Shown: positions 17,573-26,742 of the stretch, piece after piece
Position numbering within the stretch: the first letter of the stretch is position 1
Layout: the number at the start of each line of letters is the position of its first letter
Assembly (NCBI GenBank): GCA_963695645.1
Contig: CAVOHC010000011.1
Location: forward strand, 124,001-188,000
Direction: 5' to 3'
DNA: 64,000 nt
Source of the DNA: DATBGO01 sp963695645
Lineage (GTDB): Bacteria; Actinomycetota; Actinomycetes; Streptosporangiales; Streptosporangiaceae
Translations under genes and position numbers: made by a program
The notes under the pieces: model-generated
The model's input: only the letters and a program-made list of their open reading frames with translations
Told to the model about the DNA's origin: nothing
The model's database searches: none

Positions 17573-18025
17573 ATGACCGGGCGCATGGGAAAGACCAGGA
17601 ACATTTTCCTGGTCTGGCTAGTATGGCCGTTGATCACACTAGGCATCTACCGCATAGTGTGGTGGTACAAGATCAACCGTGAGGCGCGCGATCTGGACGA
17701 GCGGATCATCGTAAGCCCGGGACTGGCGGTGCTCGCCATCACGCTCGGAGCGTTCATCATCGTGCCGCCGTTCGTCTCGATCTACAAGACCGGCGAGCGG
17801 ATCGGCCAGATGCAGGCGGCGGCGGGCCTGGCGTCCAGCTGCACCGGCGTACTCGGCCTGGTCTGCAGCTTCGTCTTCGGCCTGGACGCGCTTTACTACC
17901 AGTCCGAGCTGAACAAGATCTGGGCGTACCTCGGCGGCGCGCCGGAGGGAACTCCGGTCACGTTGCCGGGCGCGCCCATCGCAGCGGCCGGCCAGCAGGG
18001 GCAGGGCCCCGTAACCACCACCTGA
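17573..18025 (+). CDS. DUF4234-type membrane protein
   Basis: 150 residues; the start could also be ATG at 17585. The N-terminal WPLITLGIYRIVWWYKINRE motif is typical of DUF4234 proteins. Three hydrophobic segments are followed by a Pro/Gly-rich cytoplasmic tail. Function unknown. Confidence 0.8.
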   Translation: MTGRMGKTRNIFLVWLVWPLITLGIYRIVWWYKINREARDLDERIIVSPGLAVLAITLGAFIIVPPFVSIYKTGERIGQMQAAAGLASSCTGVLGLVCSFVFGLDALYYQSELNKIWAYLGGAPEGTPVTLPGAPIAAAGQQGQGPVTTT

Positions 18026-18200
18026 GGCTGCTGCCCGCGGCGCGCTCACCTTGACGATGCGCACATGCGCGGTCATGCCGCGCCCGCGGCAGATGTTCTT
18101 GACGTGCCGCTTATTCTTGAAATGCTGATCGAGAGGCGCTGCGACGTAACCCGCACCTTCCGCTCTATTTCACCAACACGGCGTTTGGGTTCGCCTCTGC

Positions 18201-19043
18201 GTGGCGAAAAAGACTGCTGTGAGCGGAAGAACCAAGGAATTAGTAAAGAAACGCAGGCGCGCACCGGTGCGGGCGCTGCCTGTGCTACGAGCGGCAGCCA
18301 TCCTGACTATCACCTGCACTGCCGGGTGCAGCGCCTTCCCCACGCCCTCCGGGCCATCCGGCATGGAAAAGCAGATCATCATGGGTGAGAAGGTTGGTGC
18401 GGCCACCCGGGCGTACGCATCGCGGTCGGGGTCCGGGCCCGCGGGCAAGCCCGCACTTTCCGCCGCCCAGCGCAGGGTCCCGGGGAGGGATGTCACCGCG
18501 ATCGGCGATTCGGTCATGTCAGCAGGCGCCATGGCACTCGAATCCGTGCTGCCAGGCATCTACATCGACGCCAGGCCCGACCGGCAGATGCCGGCCGGCC
18601 TGGATATTGTGCGCAATCTCGCGAGCAGCGGCCGGCTGCGCCCGATCGTAATGATAGGCCTTGGCACCAATTACATCGTCACCACTGGCGAGCTCCAGCA
18701 GCTGATGCAGCTGATCGGACCATACCGCAAACTGGTGCTCATCAATACTTACGTGCCCGACGGGTGGAGCAAGGACGTTAACGCCACGATCGCGGCCTTT
18801 ATCCGCCGGCACCCGAGCATCGTCCTCGCGGACTGGTTCGACACGATCAGGCACCGAACCTACCTGCTATGGCCGGACCAGGTCCATCCCCAGATGCCGG
18901 GGACCGTCGTCTACGCGCGGATGGCGTACCGGGCGGTCCAGGCCACCCGCGATATCCCCAGCCCAACGCCCGCCGCGCAGCCGGTGACGGCCAGCCGAGC
19001 CAACGTGCCGCCACCGGCGCCGCCGCAACGTACGCGCAGGTGA
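18201..19043 (+). CDS. Lipoprotein-like SGNH hydrolase domain protein
   Basis: 280 residues. A basic N-terminus and hydrophobic helix end in TITCTAGC, a plausible lipobox. The SGNH blocks are AIGDSVMSAGA (Ser), GLGTN and WPDQVHPQMPG (Asp-x-x-His). This arrangement is like the extracytoplasmic esterase half of OafA-type acyltransferases, but here it stands alone with no acyltransferase-3 domain. Ends with a Pro/Ala-rich tail. Probably an envelope acyl-transfer or deacylation function. The first codons are AT-richer than the surroundings. Confidence 0.72.
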   Translation: MAKKTAVSGRTKELVKKRRRAPVRALPVLRAAAILTITCTAGCSAFPTPSGPSGMEKQIIMGEKVGAATRAYASRSGSGPAGKPALSAAQRRVPGRDVTAIGDSVMSAGAMALESVLPGIYIDARPDRQMPAGLDIVRNLASSGRLRPIVMIGLGTNYIVTTGELQQLMQLIGPYRKLVLINTYVPDGWSKDVNATIAAFIRRHPSIVLADWFDTIRHRTYLLWPDQVHPQMPGTVVYARMAYRAVQATRDIPSPTPAAQPVTASRANVPPPAPPQRTRR

Positions 19044-19580
19044 CAAACCCAGAACCAGGCTGGCGCCGCTGACCGTCGGCCGGGACACCTGACGCCCGCT
19101 TTGCGCGTGGCCGGGTGGCCGGGGGGCGCGATTCTCCCAGCCAGCCCGGCCACGCCAGCTCCGGTGGCGGGCCAAGTACTCACGGCGGGACACATCGGCG
19201 GGTTAGCTGGGTGTCCCCCGCTGGCATGCGGCATTGACCATCGGCCCCTTGGCCGTCAAGGGCGAGAAGACGGCCGCCAGCGCCGCCAGCGCCCGCGGTT
19301 GCCGAGACGGCGAGCCGGTGCTGCCACGAGAAAAGAACAAAAGCGGCATTGCTCCCGCGAGTTGCCAGGTCAAATGAATCACCAACGCACGCCCTTCCCG
19401 CTCAGCGTGGCTGGCGCTGCGCGCAGGTCCGCTGGCTAACGCCGTCACATTGGACGATACCGCCCTTGCCTTGGCTGGTTCACCGGCAGATGATGACGCC
19501 ATGGGGAATGACAGGATCGCGCCAGTTACGTGTTTCGTGCCTGGCGCCGCCCCGCTGACCATCCGCGATCGGAGCCAACA
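19044..19580. other. Non-coding interval of about 540 bases
   Basis: Open frames on both strands here lack family features and overlap the next gene antisense. It presumably contains the promoter of the peptidoglycan-binding protein gene; nothing else recognised. Confidence 0.4.
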
Positions 19581-20075
19581 ATGACCATTCCCGAGACCAT
19601 CTCCGAAGGTGCGACTGGACCCACCGTCAGGTGGGCGCAGTACCTCCTGGTCCGCCGGACCCTGAGCGACCAGCAGATCGACGGCATTTTCGGGCGGGTA
19701 ACCAAATCGGCCGTGGAGCAGTTCCAGCGCGACCGCCACCTCGCCGTCGACGGCATCGTCGGCCCGGCCACCTGGGCAGCGCTCGGCGGCGACGGCGCGC
19801 AACCGCCAACGCTCGCCGAAGGATCTCGCGGCTCAGTGGTCGAAAAGCTCCAGACCGCGCTGAACAAGGGACGCGGTGACTTCGCGCCAAGTTCCAACCC
19901 TGTGCTCGCCATTGACGGCAGCTACGGCCCGAAGACCGCCGCCGCGGTGAAGGGCGCGCAGAAGTCAGGCCACATCGGAGCCGACGGCGTGGTCGGCCTG
20001 CAGACATGGGCCCTGCCCGTACACGCGTCCGGCCAGGTGCTGGCGGATCTCTGCGGCGTCCGGGGGCCAGGGTGA
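19581..20075 (+). CDS. Protein with two peptidoglycan-binding (PG_binding_1) domains
   Basis: 164 residues from ATG at 19581 with GGAG six bases upstream. Two PG-binding modules are visible: VRWAQYLL...IDGIFGRVTKSAVEQFQ...GIVGPATWAAL, and VEKLQTALNK...IDGSYGPKTAAAVKGAQ...GVVGLQTW. No signal peptide and no catalytic domain are seen, so it may act on or mimic cell-wall binding inside an export route, or be phage-derived; undecided. Confidence 0.82.
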   Translation: MTIPETISEGATGPTVRWAQYLLVRRTLSDQQIDGIFGRVTKSAVEQFQRDRHLAVDGIVGPATWAALGGDGAQPPTLAEGSRGSVVEKLQTALNKGRGDFAPSSNPVLAIDGSYGPKTAAAVKGAQKSGHIGADGVVGLQTWALPVHASGQVLADLCGVRGPG

Positions 20076-20110
20076 AGCCACACGCCTTTCCGCCGCCTCG
20101 TTCCTGACGG

Positions 20111-20779
20111 TCACAGCGGCCACTTCTCCTGGCGGTAGCCCATGTCCCAGAACATCCACTCATAGCGGCTGGTTGCGCGGAAGTGGCGGCGGACGCGCTC
20201 GCGCTCGGCGGGGGCAAGGGCGGGGCCAAGCTTGTCGGTGACGGCGATCACCTCGAGCGCCTCGGCGCCGAACTCTGCTGCGCCATAGGTGTCGATCCAC
20301 TGCTGATAGCCCGGGTTGGGTGATCCCTTACCGTGCAGCTGCTTGCCGACCTCCCAGTAGATCCAGTAGCAGGGCAGCACGGCGCCGACCCCCTCGCCGT
20401 AGGAACCGCCGCGGACCGCGGCGAGCAGGTAACTCGTGTAGGCGAGCGTCGTGGGTGCTTCCTCGGCACCTTCCACCGAGGCGGGGTCCATGTCAAGGGC
20501 GGCCAGGAGTGACTCGTGCAGCCTCATCTCGGCGGCGACAATGCCCGCGGCGTGACGGGCGAACATCTCCGTCCCGGCCGCATCGGGCGCCCGGCCGGCC
20601 ACGGCCGCGAGCGCCCGAGCGTACCGCCGCAGGAACAGGGCGTCCTGAACCAGGTAGAACGCGAAGGCGTCGTGCGGCAGGCTCCCGTCGGTGAGCCCGG
20701 CGATGAACGGGTGCGCCAGGATCGCAGCGTAGATGTCGGCGATACCGCGCCACAACTCCGCGCTGAAACTGTCGGTCAT
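20111..20779 (-). CDS. tenA: TenA/thiaminase II family protein
   Basis: 222 residues from ATG at 20779 with AGGA just upstream. TenA features: helical, with DGSLPHDAFAFYLVQDALFLRRYARAL, the LPCYWIYWEVG segment carrying the active-site Cys, and a C-terminal RYEWMFWDMGY. TenA salvages the pyrimidine of thiamine breakdown. No TPP riboswitch-like sequence or thi gene was seen beside it. Confidence 0.9.
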   Translation of the reverse strand: MTDSFSAELWRGIADIYAAILAHPFIAGLTDGSLPHDAFAFYLVQDALFLRRYARALAAVAGRAPDAAGTEMFARHAAGIVAAEMRLHESLLAALDMDPASVEGAEEAPTTLAYTSYLLAAVRGGSYGEGVGAVLPCYWIYWEVGKQLHGKGSPNPGYQQWIDTYGAAEFGAEALEVIAVTDKLGPALAPAERERVRRHFRATSRYEWMFWDMGYRQEKWPL

Positions 20780-21012
20780 AGTCCTGCTTTTCGGCTCATT
20801 GAGCCTCTCGCGGCCGACTTGAGCCACTCGTAGCCGACCAGCTGAACCCTAACATTTACAACCTCCGGCTCGACGGCACGCTGCGCATCTACGCGTTCGC
20901 TCATGGCCGCCGGGCGTGTGATCAGGCTGACCAGCGGCGTTGTGAGGAGGCATAGTCATCCAGCCGCCATGCCATGGCTGAATGCGGACGTATTGCGTAT
21001 ACGACATCGAAG

Positions 21013-21324
21013 TCAGGATCTGCGCTCGGCAGGTACTGACGGTCTTCGGGACTCGACCAGCCTGCCTCCCATGGCGGCCAGGCTGGCCACCCCCTCCTCG
21101 AGGGACCCGTCGGTGGTGATGTCGATGTGCAGCCGGTTCTTCACCGTCCTCGGCTCTGGGACGTTCATGAAATAGAGCCGAGTGCCGCCGCCCGACGGGT
21201 CGCTGACCTCGTACTCATGCGCGTTTCGCTCCGACACCTGATGGCCCAGGACCGCGGCCCACCAGTTCGCCTGCGACAAGGAGTCGCGACAGTCCACCAC
21301 GATGGCGAGCAGCGACCATGCCAT
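21013..21324 (-). CDS. VOC-fold protein, probably frameshifted at the C-terminus
   Basis: About 103 residues from ATG at 21324 (MAWSLLAIVVDC); ATG at 21354 is an alternative. Family features are SQANWWAAVLGHQVSERNAHEYEVSDPSG and NRLHIDITTDGSLEEGVASLAAMGGR. It then ends in an odd Arg/Ser tail. Another frame just downstream reads a SADPDFDVVYAI-like string resembling the usual final strand, so the reading frame may be broken near 21040. Confidence 0.6.
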   Translation of the reverse strand: MAWSLLAIVVDCRDSLSQANWWAAVLGHQVSERNAHEYEVSDPSGGGTRLYFMNVPEPRTVKNRLHIDITTDGSLEEGVASLAAMGGRLVESRRPSVPAERRS

Positions 21325-21446
21325 AGGGCCCACTCGAGGAATCGCCGGCTCCATAAGCTCCGATCGCCACCATAACCCCGCGCATCCCTGCTCCGGCCAC
21401 CCCGGCACGCGCAGGACATCCGCCCGCTGGATTCTCGGCACGTGAC

Positions 21447-21977
21447 ATGATCGGGGGCATGACCGAGCGGGTGGGCCTGCGGCCGGTCAGCGAGGATGAC
21501 TTGCCAGTCTTGCGGACGCTGACGCAAGACCCCCAGGCCACCGGCGAGTTCGAGGGATACGGATGGTACGCCCCGCGGCTGTTTTGGCGCGGCTGGCAGG
21601 ACAATGGCCTCATCGGCCCTGACGGCGGGGTCTTGATGGTGACCTGCGGTGACGAGCTCATCGGCGCGGTGAACTGGCGGCGCCACATAACCGCGCCCGC
21701 CTCGCACTGCTGGGAACTGGGCATCGGGCTGCTGCCCGGAGCCCGCGGCCGCGGTTACGGCACGCAAGCGCACCGGCTGCTGGTTCGCTACCTGTTCGCG
21801 CACACCACCGTCCACCGGATCGAGGCCGCTACCGAGGCCGACAACAGCGCGGAGCAGAGGGTCCTGGAGAAAACCGGGTTCACCCGGGAGGGCGTCAGGC
21901 GCGGCATCCGCTGGCGCGATGGCGGGTGGCGGGACGAAGTGCTCTATAGCATCCTGCGCACCGACCCGCCCGCGTGA
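21447..21977 (+). CDS. GNAT acetyltransferase, RimJ/RimL-like
   Basis: 176 residues; ATG at 21459 is an equally possible start. Motifs: LRPVSEDDLPVL, the acetyl-CoA loop GIGLLPGARGRGYGTQAHRLL, IEAATEADNSAEQRVLEKTGF and a C-terminal REGVRRGIRWRDGGWRDEVLY, as in ribosomal-protein-type acetyltransferases. Divergent from the VOC gene with a very short gap. Confidence 0.88.
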   Translation: MIGGMTERVGLRPVSEDDLPVLRTLTQDPQATGEFEGYGWYAPRLFWRGWQDNGLIGPDGGVLMVTCGDELIGAVNWRRHITAPASHCWELGIGLLPGARGRGYGTQAHRLLVRYLFAHTTVHRIEAATEADNSAEQRVLEKTGFTREGVRRGIRWRDGGWRDEVLYSILRTDPPA

Positions 21978-23270
21978 TCAGCGGCGGAGGATGTCGCGAA
22001 GGTGCTGCACGGGCCATCGCCGGTCGAACAGTGTCGGGTCATCCCGGTCCTCGGCGCGAAGGTGCTCGATCAAGGTCACATAGCCGCCGAGGTCGAGCGT
22101 CCTGATCAGGGTGAGCAGGTCGGCCGCCTCGCCGGTGACGGGCGCGATCGGTGCGACGAGCCGGTCGTAGAGCTCCACGACCTGGTGAACCATCATGAGG
22201 TGGCGCGGCCCGGGCTCGACGGAGGGGAAGTTCGTCGCGGCGAAGTCCTCGGTGAAGACGATCGGCTCGACTGCCAGGGCCTGTGGTCCGTAGTGCTGGG
22301 CGAGATGGATGAGCAACTCGACGTCGAAGGTCTCGTTGAAAGACGTCATCTGCCGGATGGCCGGGCCGAGCGCGGCCCCGTCGAAGACCTTGAAGCCGGC
22401 CTGGGTGTCGAGCACCTGGGCCAGCGGCGGGATGAGCAAGGCCCGGACGAAATGGCGGAACAGCACGATGATCTTGTCCGGCTTGTCGCTGGTGCTGCGC
22501 GGCTCGGTGACCGGCCCGTCGGCCCGGACCAGCACCGCCCCGTCGATCCCGTAACGCTGGCCGAGCGCGCTGACTACCTGGTCACCGGCCACCACCGGCG
22601 CCGCCAGCGAGCCCAGCTGGGCCAGGTTCGCGGACAGATCCGCGTCGGTGTAGCAGACCACATGCCGGCCGTCGCCGTTCGCCCGCGCCGGGCCGGTCCC
22701 GGCCGCGGCGGCCAGCCCGGCCAGTATCGATCCGCCCTTGCGGGACTGCCCGGTCGACGTCAGCTGGTCGAAAGCGGGGCTGATCGAGATGTCACCCCCG
22801 ATCACCTCAGCCAGCCTGAGCACCGTCACGCTGCGGTGACCCGTCCCCGGGTAGCCCTCGGCCGCCGCGATGTCCGTCATGAGGTCGGCACTCGAGGGCT
22901 GGTCCGGGCATCCGTCGTCGCAGGCGATGACGCTCCACGTGACGGCGGGCAGGCCGCCGGTCAGCCAATCGAGCTGGCGGACCTTGGTCCGCACGAAGTC
23001 CTCCCCGTGCGGGTGCGCTGCGCGGGGGACCATGCGGCCGGTCTCGCCGTACATGGCCCACACCACGGTCAGGTGGACCGGCCCGGTGAGCTCGCCCAGC
23101 CGCCGCCGCGAGCGAGCCGCGGCAATCGCTTCGGCCGCCACCGCCGGACCGTGGCTGTCCGCGGCACTCCCCGCCGCGCGGCCCTCGACCAGGGCGGAGG
23201 CCACATCGAGCACCGCCTGGTTCTGATCAGAGTCCGTGAGGTCGCGCACGGGCGCCAGCGCATTGTCCAT
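21978..23270 (-). CDS. Family 2 glycosyltransferase-like protein
   Basis: 430 residues from ATG at 23270. The GT-A pattern is visible: a VIACDDGCPDQ segment after the first strand, VVCYTDADLSANLAQL as the DxD-like metal site, then LIPPLAQVLDTQAGFKVF and FNETFDVELLIHLAQ, as in nucleotide-sugar transferases acting on lipid or small acceptors. No transmembrane helices are evident. Acceptor unknown. Confidence 0.72.
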   Translation of the reverse strand: MDNALAPVRDLTDSDQNQAVLDVASALVEGRAAGSAADSHGPAVAAEAIAAARSRRRLGELTGPVHLTVVWAMYGETGRMVPRAAHPHGEDFVRTKVRQLDWLTGGLPAVTWSVIACDDGCPDQPSSADLMTDIAAAEGYPGTGHRSVTVLRLAEVIGGDISISPAFDQLTSTGQSRKGGSILAGLAAAAGTGPARANGDGRHVVCYTDADLSANLAQLGSLAAPVVAGDQVVSALGQRYGIDGAVLVRADGPVTEPRSTSDKPDKIIVLFRHFVRALLIPPLAQVLDTQAGFKVFDGAALGPAIRQMTSFNETFDVELLIHLAQHYGPQALAVEPIVFTEDFAATNFPSVEPGPRHLMMVHQVVELYDRLVAPIAPVTGEAADLLTLIRTLDLGGYVTLIEHLRAEDRDDPTLFDRRWPVQHLRDILRR

Positions 23271-23282
23271 AGCCCGAGGATG

Positions 23283-23504
23283 CCAGGGCCCCCGGGCCGG
23301 GTGCACCTCGACATCCGCACCGGTGACCTGAAGCCGAACTCGTCATGCTGGAAAGTCGGCGCCGAACGAGCCCAGCAGGTGCACTCCTGGTGGATCCTGC
23401 GCGATCCCGCCGGGCTGCTGTTCTGTGTCGTCCCGGAGCCCGCCGGTCCGCTCAGCGACAGCAACGCGCAACGCGGGACTAATGCCGCCGGGGAACTCAG
23501 ATGA
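23283..23504 (+). pseudogene. Remnant of a VOC/glyoxalase-like protein (C-terminal half)
   Basis: On the plus strand the frame reads PPGRVHLDIRTGDL, then GAERAQQVHSWWILRDPAG and LLFCVVPEP, the usual C-terminal half of actinobacterial VOC proteins, ending in TGA at 23502-23504. No N-terminal half exists upstream, where the antisense glycosyltransferase gene begins. A dead fragment. Confidence 0.65.
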
Positions 23505-24048
23505 TGAAGGGGATCAGCATCTTAGTTGACCGTTTGTACTCCGGATACGAGTCGGGGAAAAGGCGGGCCATGGAGCGCTCCTCCACAATGGCGCTATAGA
23601 TAAAGTACGCTCCACTCACTACCACCGCTACCAGCCAATACAGGCTGACGGCGATCGTTGTGCCGATCATCGCGAGGACGATGCCCGAATAGATGGGGTG
23701 ACGGATGCGGCTGTATGGACCGGCTGTGACCAGTTCCGGGTCGACCTTCTGAGACATCGGCATTCCCCAGTTCCGGCCGAGATGCACCCTGGCCCAGATG
23801 GCCAGCGCCAACCCCAGCAAGAAGACCGCCAGGCCGATGCCCTGCAACCATGGGTTGTTCGTGGCGGCCGCATGCGCTTTGAAGGCCCTGACCCGCAGCA
23901 AGAGAAGAATGACCAGGATGACACCGACCCGGATGCCTGCGAACTGGGTCCATCTCGTCTGGCCGGCCTTGACACCGGCGGACGCCGCGAGCCAGTAGAT
24001 CCAGAAGGCCACCCAGCTGACGAGGATGACAACGTCGACGACATGCAT
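23497..24048 (-). CDS. Isoprenylcysteine carboxyl methyltransferase-like membrane protein
   Basis: 183 residues with about five membrane helices. The C-terminal ICMT/PEMT signature is clear: GPYSRIRHPIYSGIVLAMIG and EERSMARLFPDSYPEYKRSTK. Bacterial members are SAM-dependent methyltransferases or uncharacterised membrane proteins; substrate not known. Confidence 0.85.
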   Translation of the reverse strand: MHVVDVVILVSWVAFWIYWLAASAGVKAGQTRWTQFAGIRVGVILVILLLLRVRAFKAHAAATNNPWLQGIGLAVFLLGLALAIWARVHLGRNWGMPMSQKVDPELVTAGPYSRIRHPIYSGIVLAMIGTTIAVSLYWLVAVVVSGAYFIYSAIVEERSMARLFPDSYPEYKRSTKMLIPFII

Positions 24049-24221
24049 GAAGGAACTCCCTGATCATGGTACGACAGCGAAGCGAGCCACCACGACCGTC
24101 AGAAGTTCCGGGCGGCACCCACGATGACGACCCGCGGGTACCGCCCGCTGCCAGGTCTGCGGCAGCTTGGGAGAACCGCACTCACATCTGTGCCGCGACT
24201 GGTGCTGCGAGGCGACTCGGT

Positions 24222-24812
24222 CTAGGCCGATGATCGGGGGGAATCGCCGCCTTCCTCGGCTGGGTTGCCCGGGCTCCCGCCGGGATGGTCCGGCAGGCGT
24301 GCCTGATGTGCCGCGATGACCCGCTCCTGGGCGGCGCGATCAGATGGTGTCTCCTCGAACAACAGTAGCCATGCGACGTTCACGCCGACGAACACCAGAA
24401 TGGTCAGCAGCACCGCCTCAACGCGCACCGGCGTGGCGTCGAGCCCGAGCCCGCCGACGATGCGGGGTGCGATCGCCAGTATCCCGATCAGCGCATACAG
24501 GGCAATCGCGAAGATGTAGGCGGCCAGTCCGAGCTTGCCCACTGCGGGGCTGCGCACCGCGATCAGCACCACCGCCCCGCCGATCGCAACGATGGCGAAC
24601 GAGGTCCGCCAGAGGCCCGGGCTGGCCGGGTTGACCAGGGCCAGCAGGCTCATCAGCCCAGGCAGCGAGAAATGCAGCGCCACTCCGTAGGCTCGCCGCC
24701 GGGCAAGCGCACTTCCTCTCCACTCACCGTGACGTGTCTGGACGACAACGAGCCACAGGCCCAGCAGCGTGAAACACACCGCGGAGAAGGAGATGTAAAA
24801 GTCCGTCAGCAC
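24222..24812 (-). CDS. Membrane protein of unknown function
   Basis: 196 residues from GTG at 24812, chosen because AGGA lies four bases upstream; the open frame extends to 24875. Six hydrophobic segments are visible (for example SAVCFTLLGLWLVVVQT, AYIFAIALYALIGILAIAP, AVLLTILVFVGVNVAWLLLF), then a hydrophilic tail rich in Pro, Gly and Asp. No family recognised. Confidence 0.7.
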   Translation of the reverse strand: MLTDFYISFSAVCFTLLGLWLVVVQTRHGEWRGSALARRRAYGVALHFSLPGLMSLLALVNPASPGLWRTSFAIVAIGGAVVLIAVRSPAVGKLGLAAYIFAIALYALIGILAIAPRIVGGLGLDATPVRVEAVLLTILVFVGVNVAWLLLFEETPSDRAAQERVIAAHQARLPDHPGGSPGNPAEEGGDSPRSSA

Positions 24813-24950
24813 GAGTTCCTCCCGCTCCGCGTTCCACGCTGCCAACGCCGCCCGGCGCGAGGGCGTTCTCCTCAAGCATGCACGGCGGTACCCCGGTGGT
24901 GCTATGTCACAAAGCTTCCGTGCAGCGCGATAGGACCTAGACTTTCGTGG

Positions 24951-25364
24951 GTGGACGCCACAACGATGCGGCGACGCGTCGAGTCAGCGCGAGTCGCCCG
25001 TCTGGCCACCGTTAGCGCCGGCGCTCTGCCGCACCTCGTCCCCGTCTGCTTCGCAGTCGACGGAGACACCGTCTACTCAGCGGTCGATCACAAGCCCAAG
25101 CGAGGCACGCAGCTTCGCCGGCTCGACAACCTGAGGGCGACCGGCCACGCATGCCTGCTCGTAGATCAGTACGGCGAGGACTGGTCGACGCTGTGGTGGG
25201 TCCGGCTGGACGGCCGCGGACGGGTGACAGACAACCCACGCGAGGTGGCCCTGGCACTGGCAGCCCTCGGAGACAAGTACAACCAGTACGCCGTGGAACC
25301 GCCCGGCGGCCCGATCATCGCGATACAAGTGACAAGGTGGAGCGGCTGGTCTGCGGCCGGATGA
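24951..25364 (+). CDS. PPOX-class F420-dependent oxidoreductase (Rv0121-like)
   Basis: 137 residues from GTG at 24951. Split-barrel motifs: RVESARVARLATVSAGALPHLVPVCFAVDGDTVYSAVD is interrupted as RVARLATV / PHLVPVCFAV / VYSAVDHKPKRGTQLRRLDNL, ending DKYNQYAVEPPGGPIIAIQV. The KxKRxxxLxRLxN string is the phosphate-binding part of F420 members of this class. Substrate unknown. Confidence 0.85.
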   Translation: MDATTMRRRVESARVARLATVSAGALPHLVPVCFAVDGDTVYSAVDHKPKRGTQLRRLDNLRATGHACLLVDQYGEDWSTLWWVRLDGRGRVTDNPREVALALAALGDKYNQYAVEPPGGPIIAIQVTRWSGWSAAG

Positions 25365-25653
25365 AGGAGGCCGACTCCGCCGGGCGGCTGAGGGGCCGAA
25401 GGTATGCAGGCGCCGGCGGATGACCGCGCCGGCACCGCCGGTGCGGGCCGGCGCAGGATGGGATATTGCGTTTGCCGTCACCGCAGGGTAGGAATACAGC
25501 CGTCACCAAGGGTCAGGGCCGGGCTTGGTTCACTGCCAGCGCGACGACTCAGATTCGGGTGCGGGCGGTGATCCACGCGGGCGATCCTGACCGGCATTCT
25601 CGTGCTGTGCCGGTGCCGCGGCGCCAGCGCAGCTGCGGCGGAGGGGGAACACA

Positions 25654-26661
25654 ATGAAGGTCGGGCTCGTGGTCATGGACGAGAACCCGGCCGACGCTCT
25701 GCGAGTGGTCCGGGCGGCCGACCGGGCTGGCGTCCACTCGCTGTGGACGATCGACTACTACAACAGGAGCAGTCTCACCCGCGCCGCGGCGTTCGCTGCG
25801 GTCTCCGAGAATTCGATTGTCGGCACCAGCATCACTCCGCTGTTCGCTCGCTCGCCGCTGGCACTTGCCTCGGCTGCTGCCGACGTCCAGGCGATCGCCG
25901 ACGGCCGCTTCGTGCTGGGCGTGGGCAGCAGCACCCGCCGGATGAACCAGGACTGGTACGGGACCGCGCTGCAGCACCCGGCGCCACAGGTCCGGGAGCG
26001 GATCGAACTGATCCGGCGGCTGATCGCGCATCGCAGCGGCCCGTTCGAGCATGCGGGCAGGTTCGACCACATCTCGCTGGCACACTACGACCGCACCGCG
26101 CTTCCCGGCAGCGTCACCATCCTGGCGGCGGGCGTGGGTGAGCACATGGTCGCCGTCGCCGGAGAATGCGCGGACGGGTTCGTCGGGCACACCGTCGCCT
26201 CGGCCGCCTACCTGCGCGACTTCGCCCGCCCGGCCCTGGCGAAGGGCGCAGCCCGAGCGAACCGGGACGTGGCCCAGTTGCGGATGACCACGCAGATCAT
26301 CGCCTCGGCTAGCACCGACACGCGCGCCGCGCGCCGGGACGCCGCGGCCCAGGTCGGTTTCTACGCCACGCCCAAGGGCTACGACGCGCTCTTCCCCGAC
26401 GGCCAGTTCACCGCCGAGCGCGCAGCGGCCCGGGCGGCTCTCGCGCGGGGCGACGTGCCCGGCGTGATCGCTGCCGGAGAGGCGATGATCGACGAACGTG
26501 CGGTGTTCGGCACATCAGAAGACGTCGCCCGTCAGTTGCGCCGCTACGCCGGCGTCGTTGACTGGGCACTGCTCTACCCGCCGCACTTCGGAGTCAGCCA
26601 GGAGCGTGTTCACGCCAACGAGCTGACCCTCATCGACATAGCCTCCGGCTGGACGTCCTGA
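25654..26661 (+). CDS. Luciferase-like F420-dependent oxidoreductase
   Basis: 335 residues with GGAGGGGGA upstream of the ATG. LLM family features: SLWTIDYYNR, SIVGTSITPLFARSPLALASAAADVQAIADGRFVLGVGSSTRR as successive strings, and ITILAAGVGEHM-like SVTILAAGVG. The architecture is like mycobacterial F420 enzymes of the MER type. No operon partner. Confidence 0.83.
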   Translation: MKVGLVVMDENPADALRVVRAADRAGVHSLWTIDYYNRSSLTRAAAFAAVSENSIVGTSITPLFARSPLALASAAADVQAIADGRFVLGVGSSTRRMNQDWYGTALQHPAPQVRERIELIRRLIAHRSGPFEHAGRFDHISLAHYDRTALPGSVTILAAGVGEHMVAVAGECADGFVGHTVASAAYLRDFARPALAKGAARANRDVAQLRMTTQIIASASTDTRAARRDAAAQVGFYATPKGYDALFPDGQFTAERAAARAALARGDVPGVIAAGEAMIDERAVFGTSEDVARQLRRYAGVVDWALLYPPHFGVSQERVHANELTLIDIASGWTS

Positions 26662-26742
26662 CCTTCGCGGTGTGACGCCGACCCCGCGGACGATGTGGTT
26701 ACGGCCCGGGGTAGTCCCGATGTTGAGCCACCGCCCGGTGGA

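Noticed and set aside
19203..19802. Minus-strand frame of 199 residues
   Set aside because: Runs antisense into the peptidoglycan-binding protein gene, which has clear repeats and a ribosome site.
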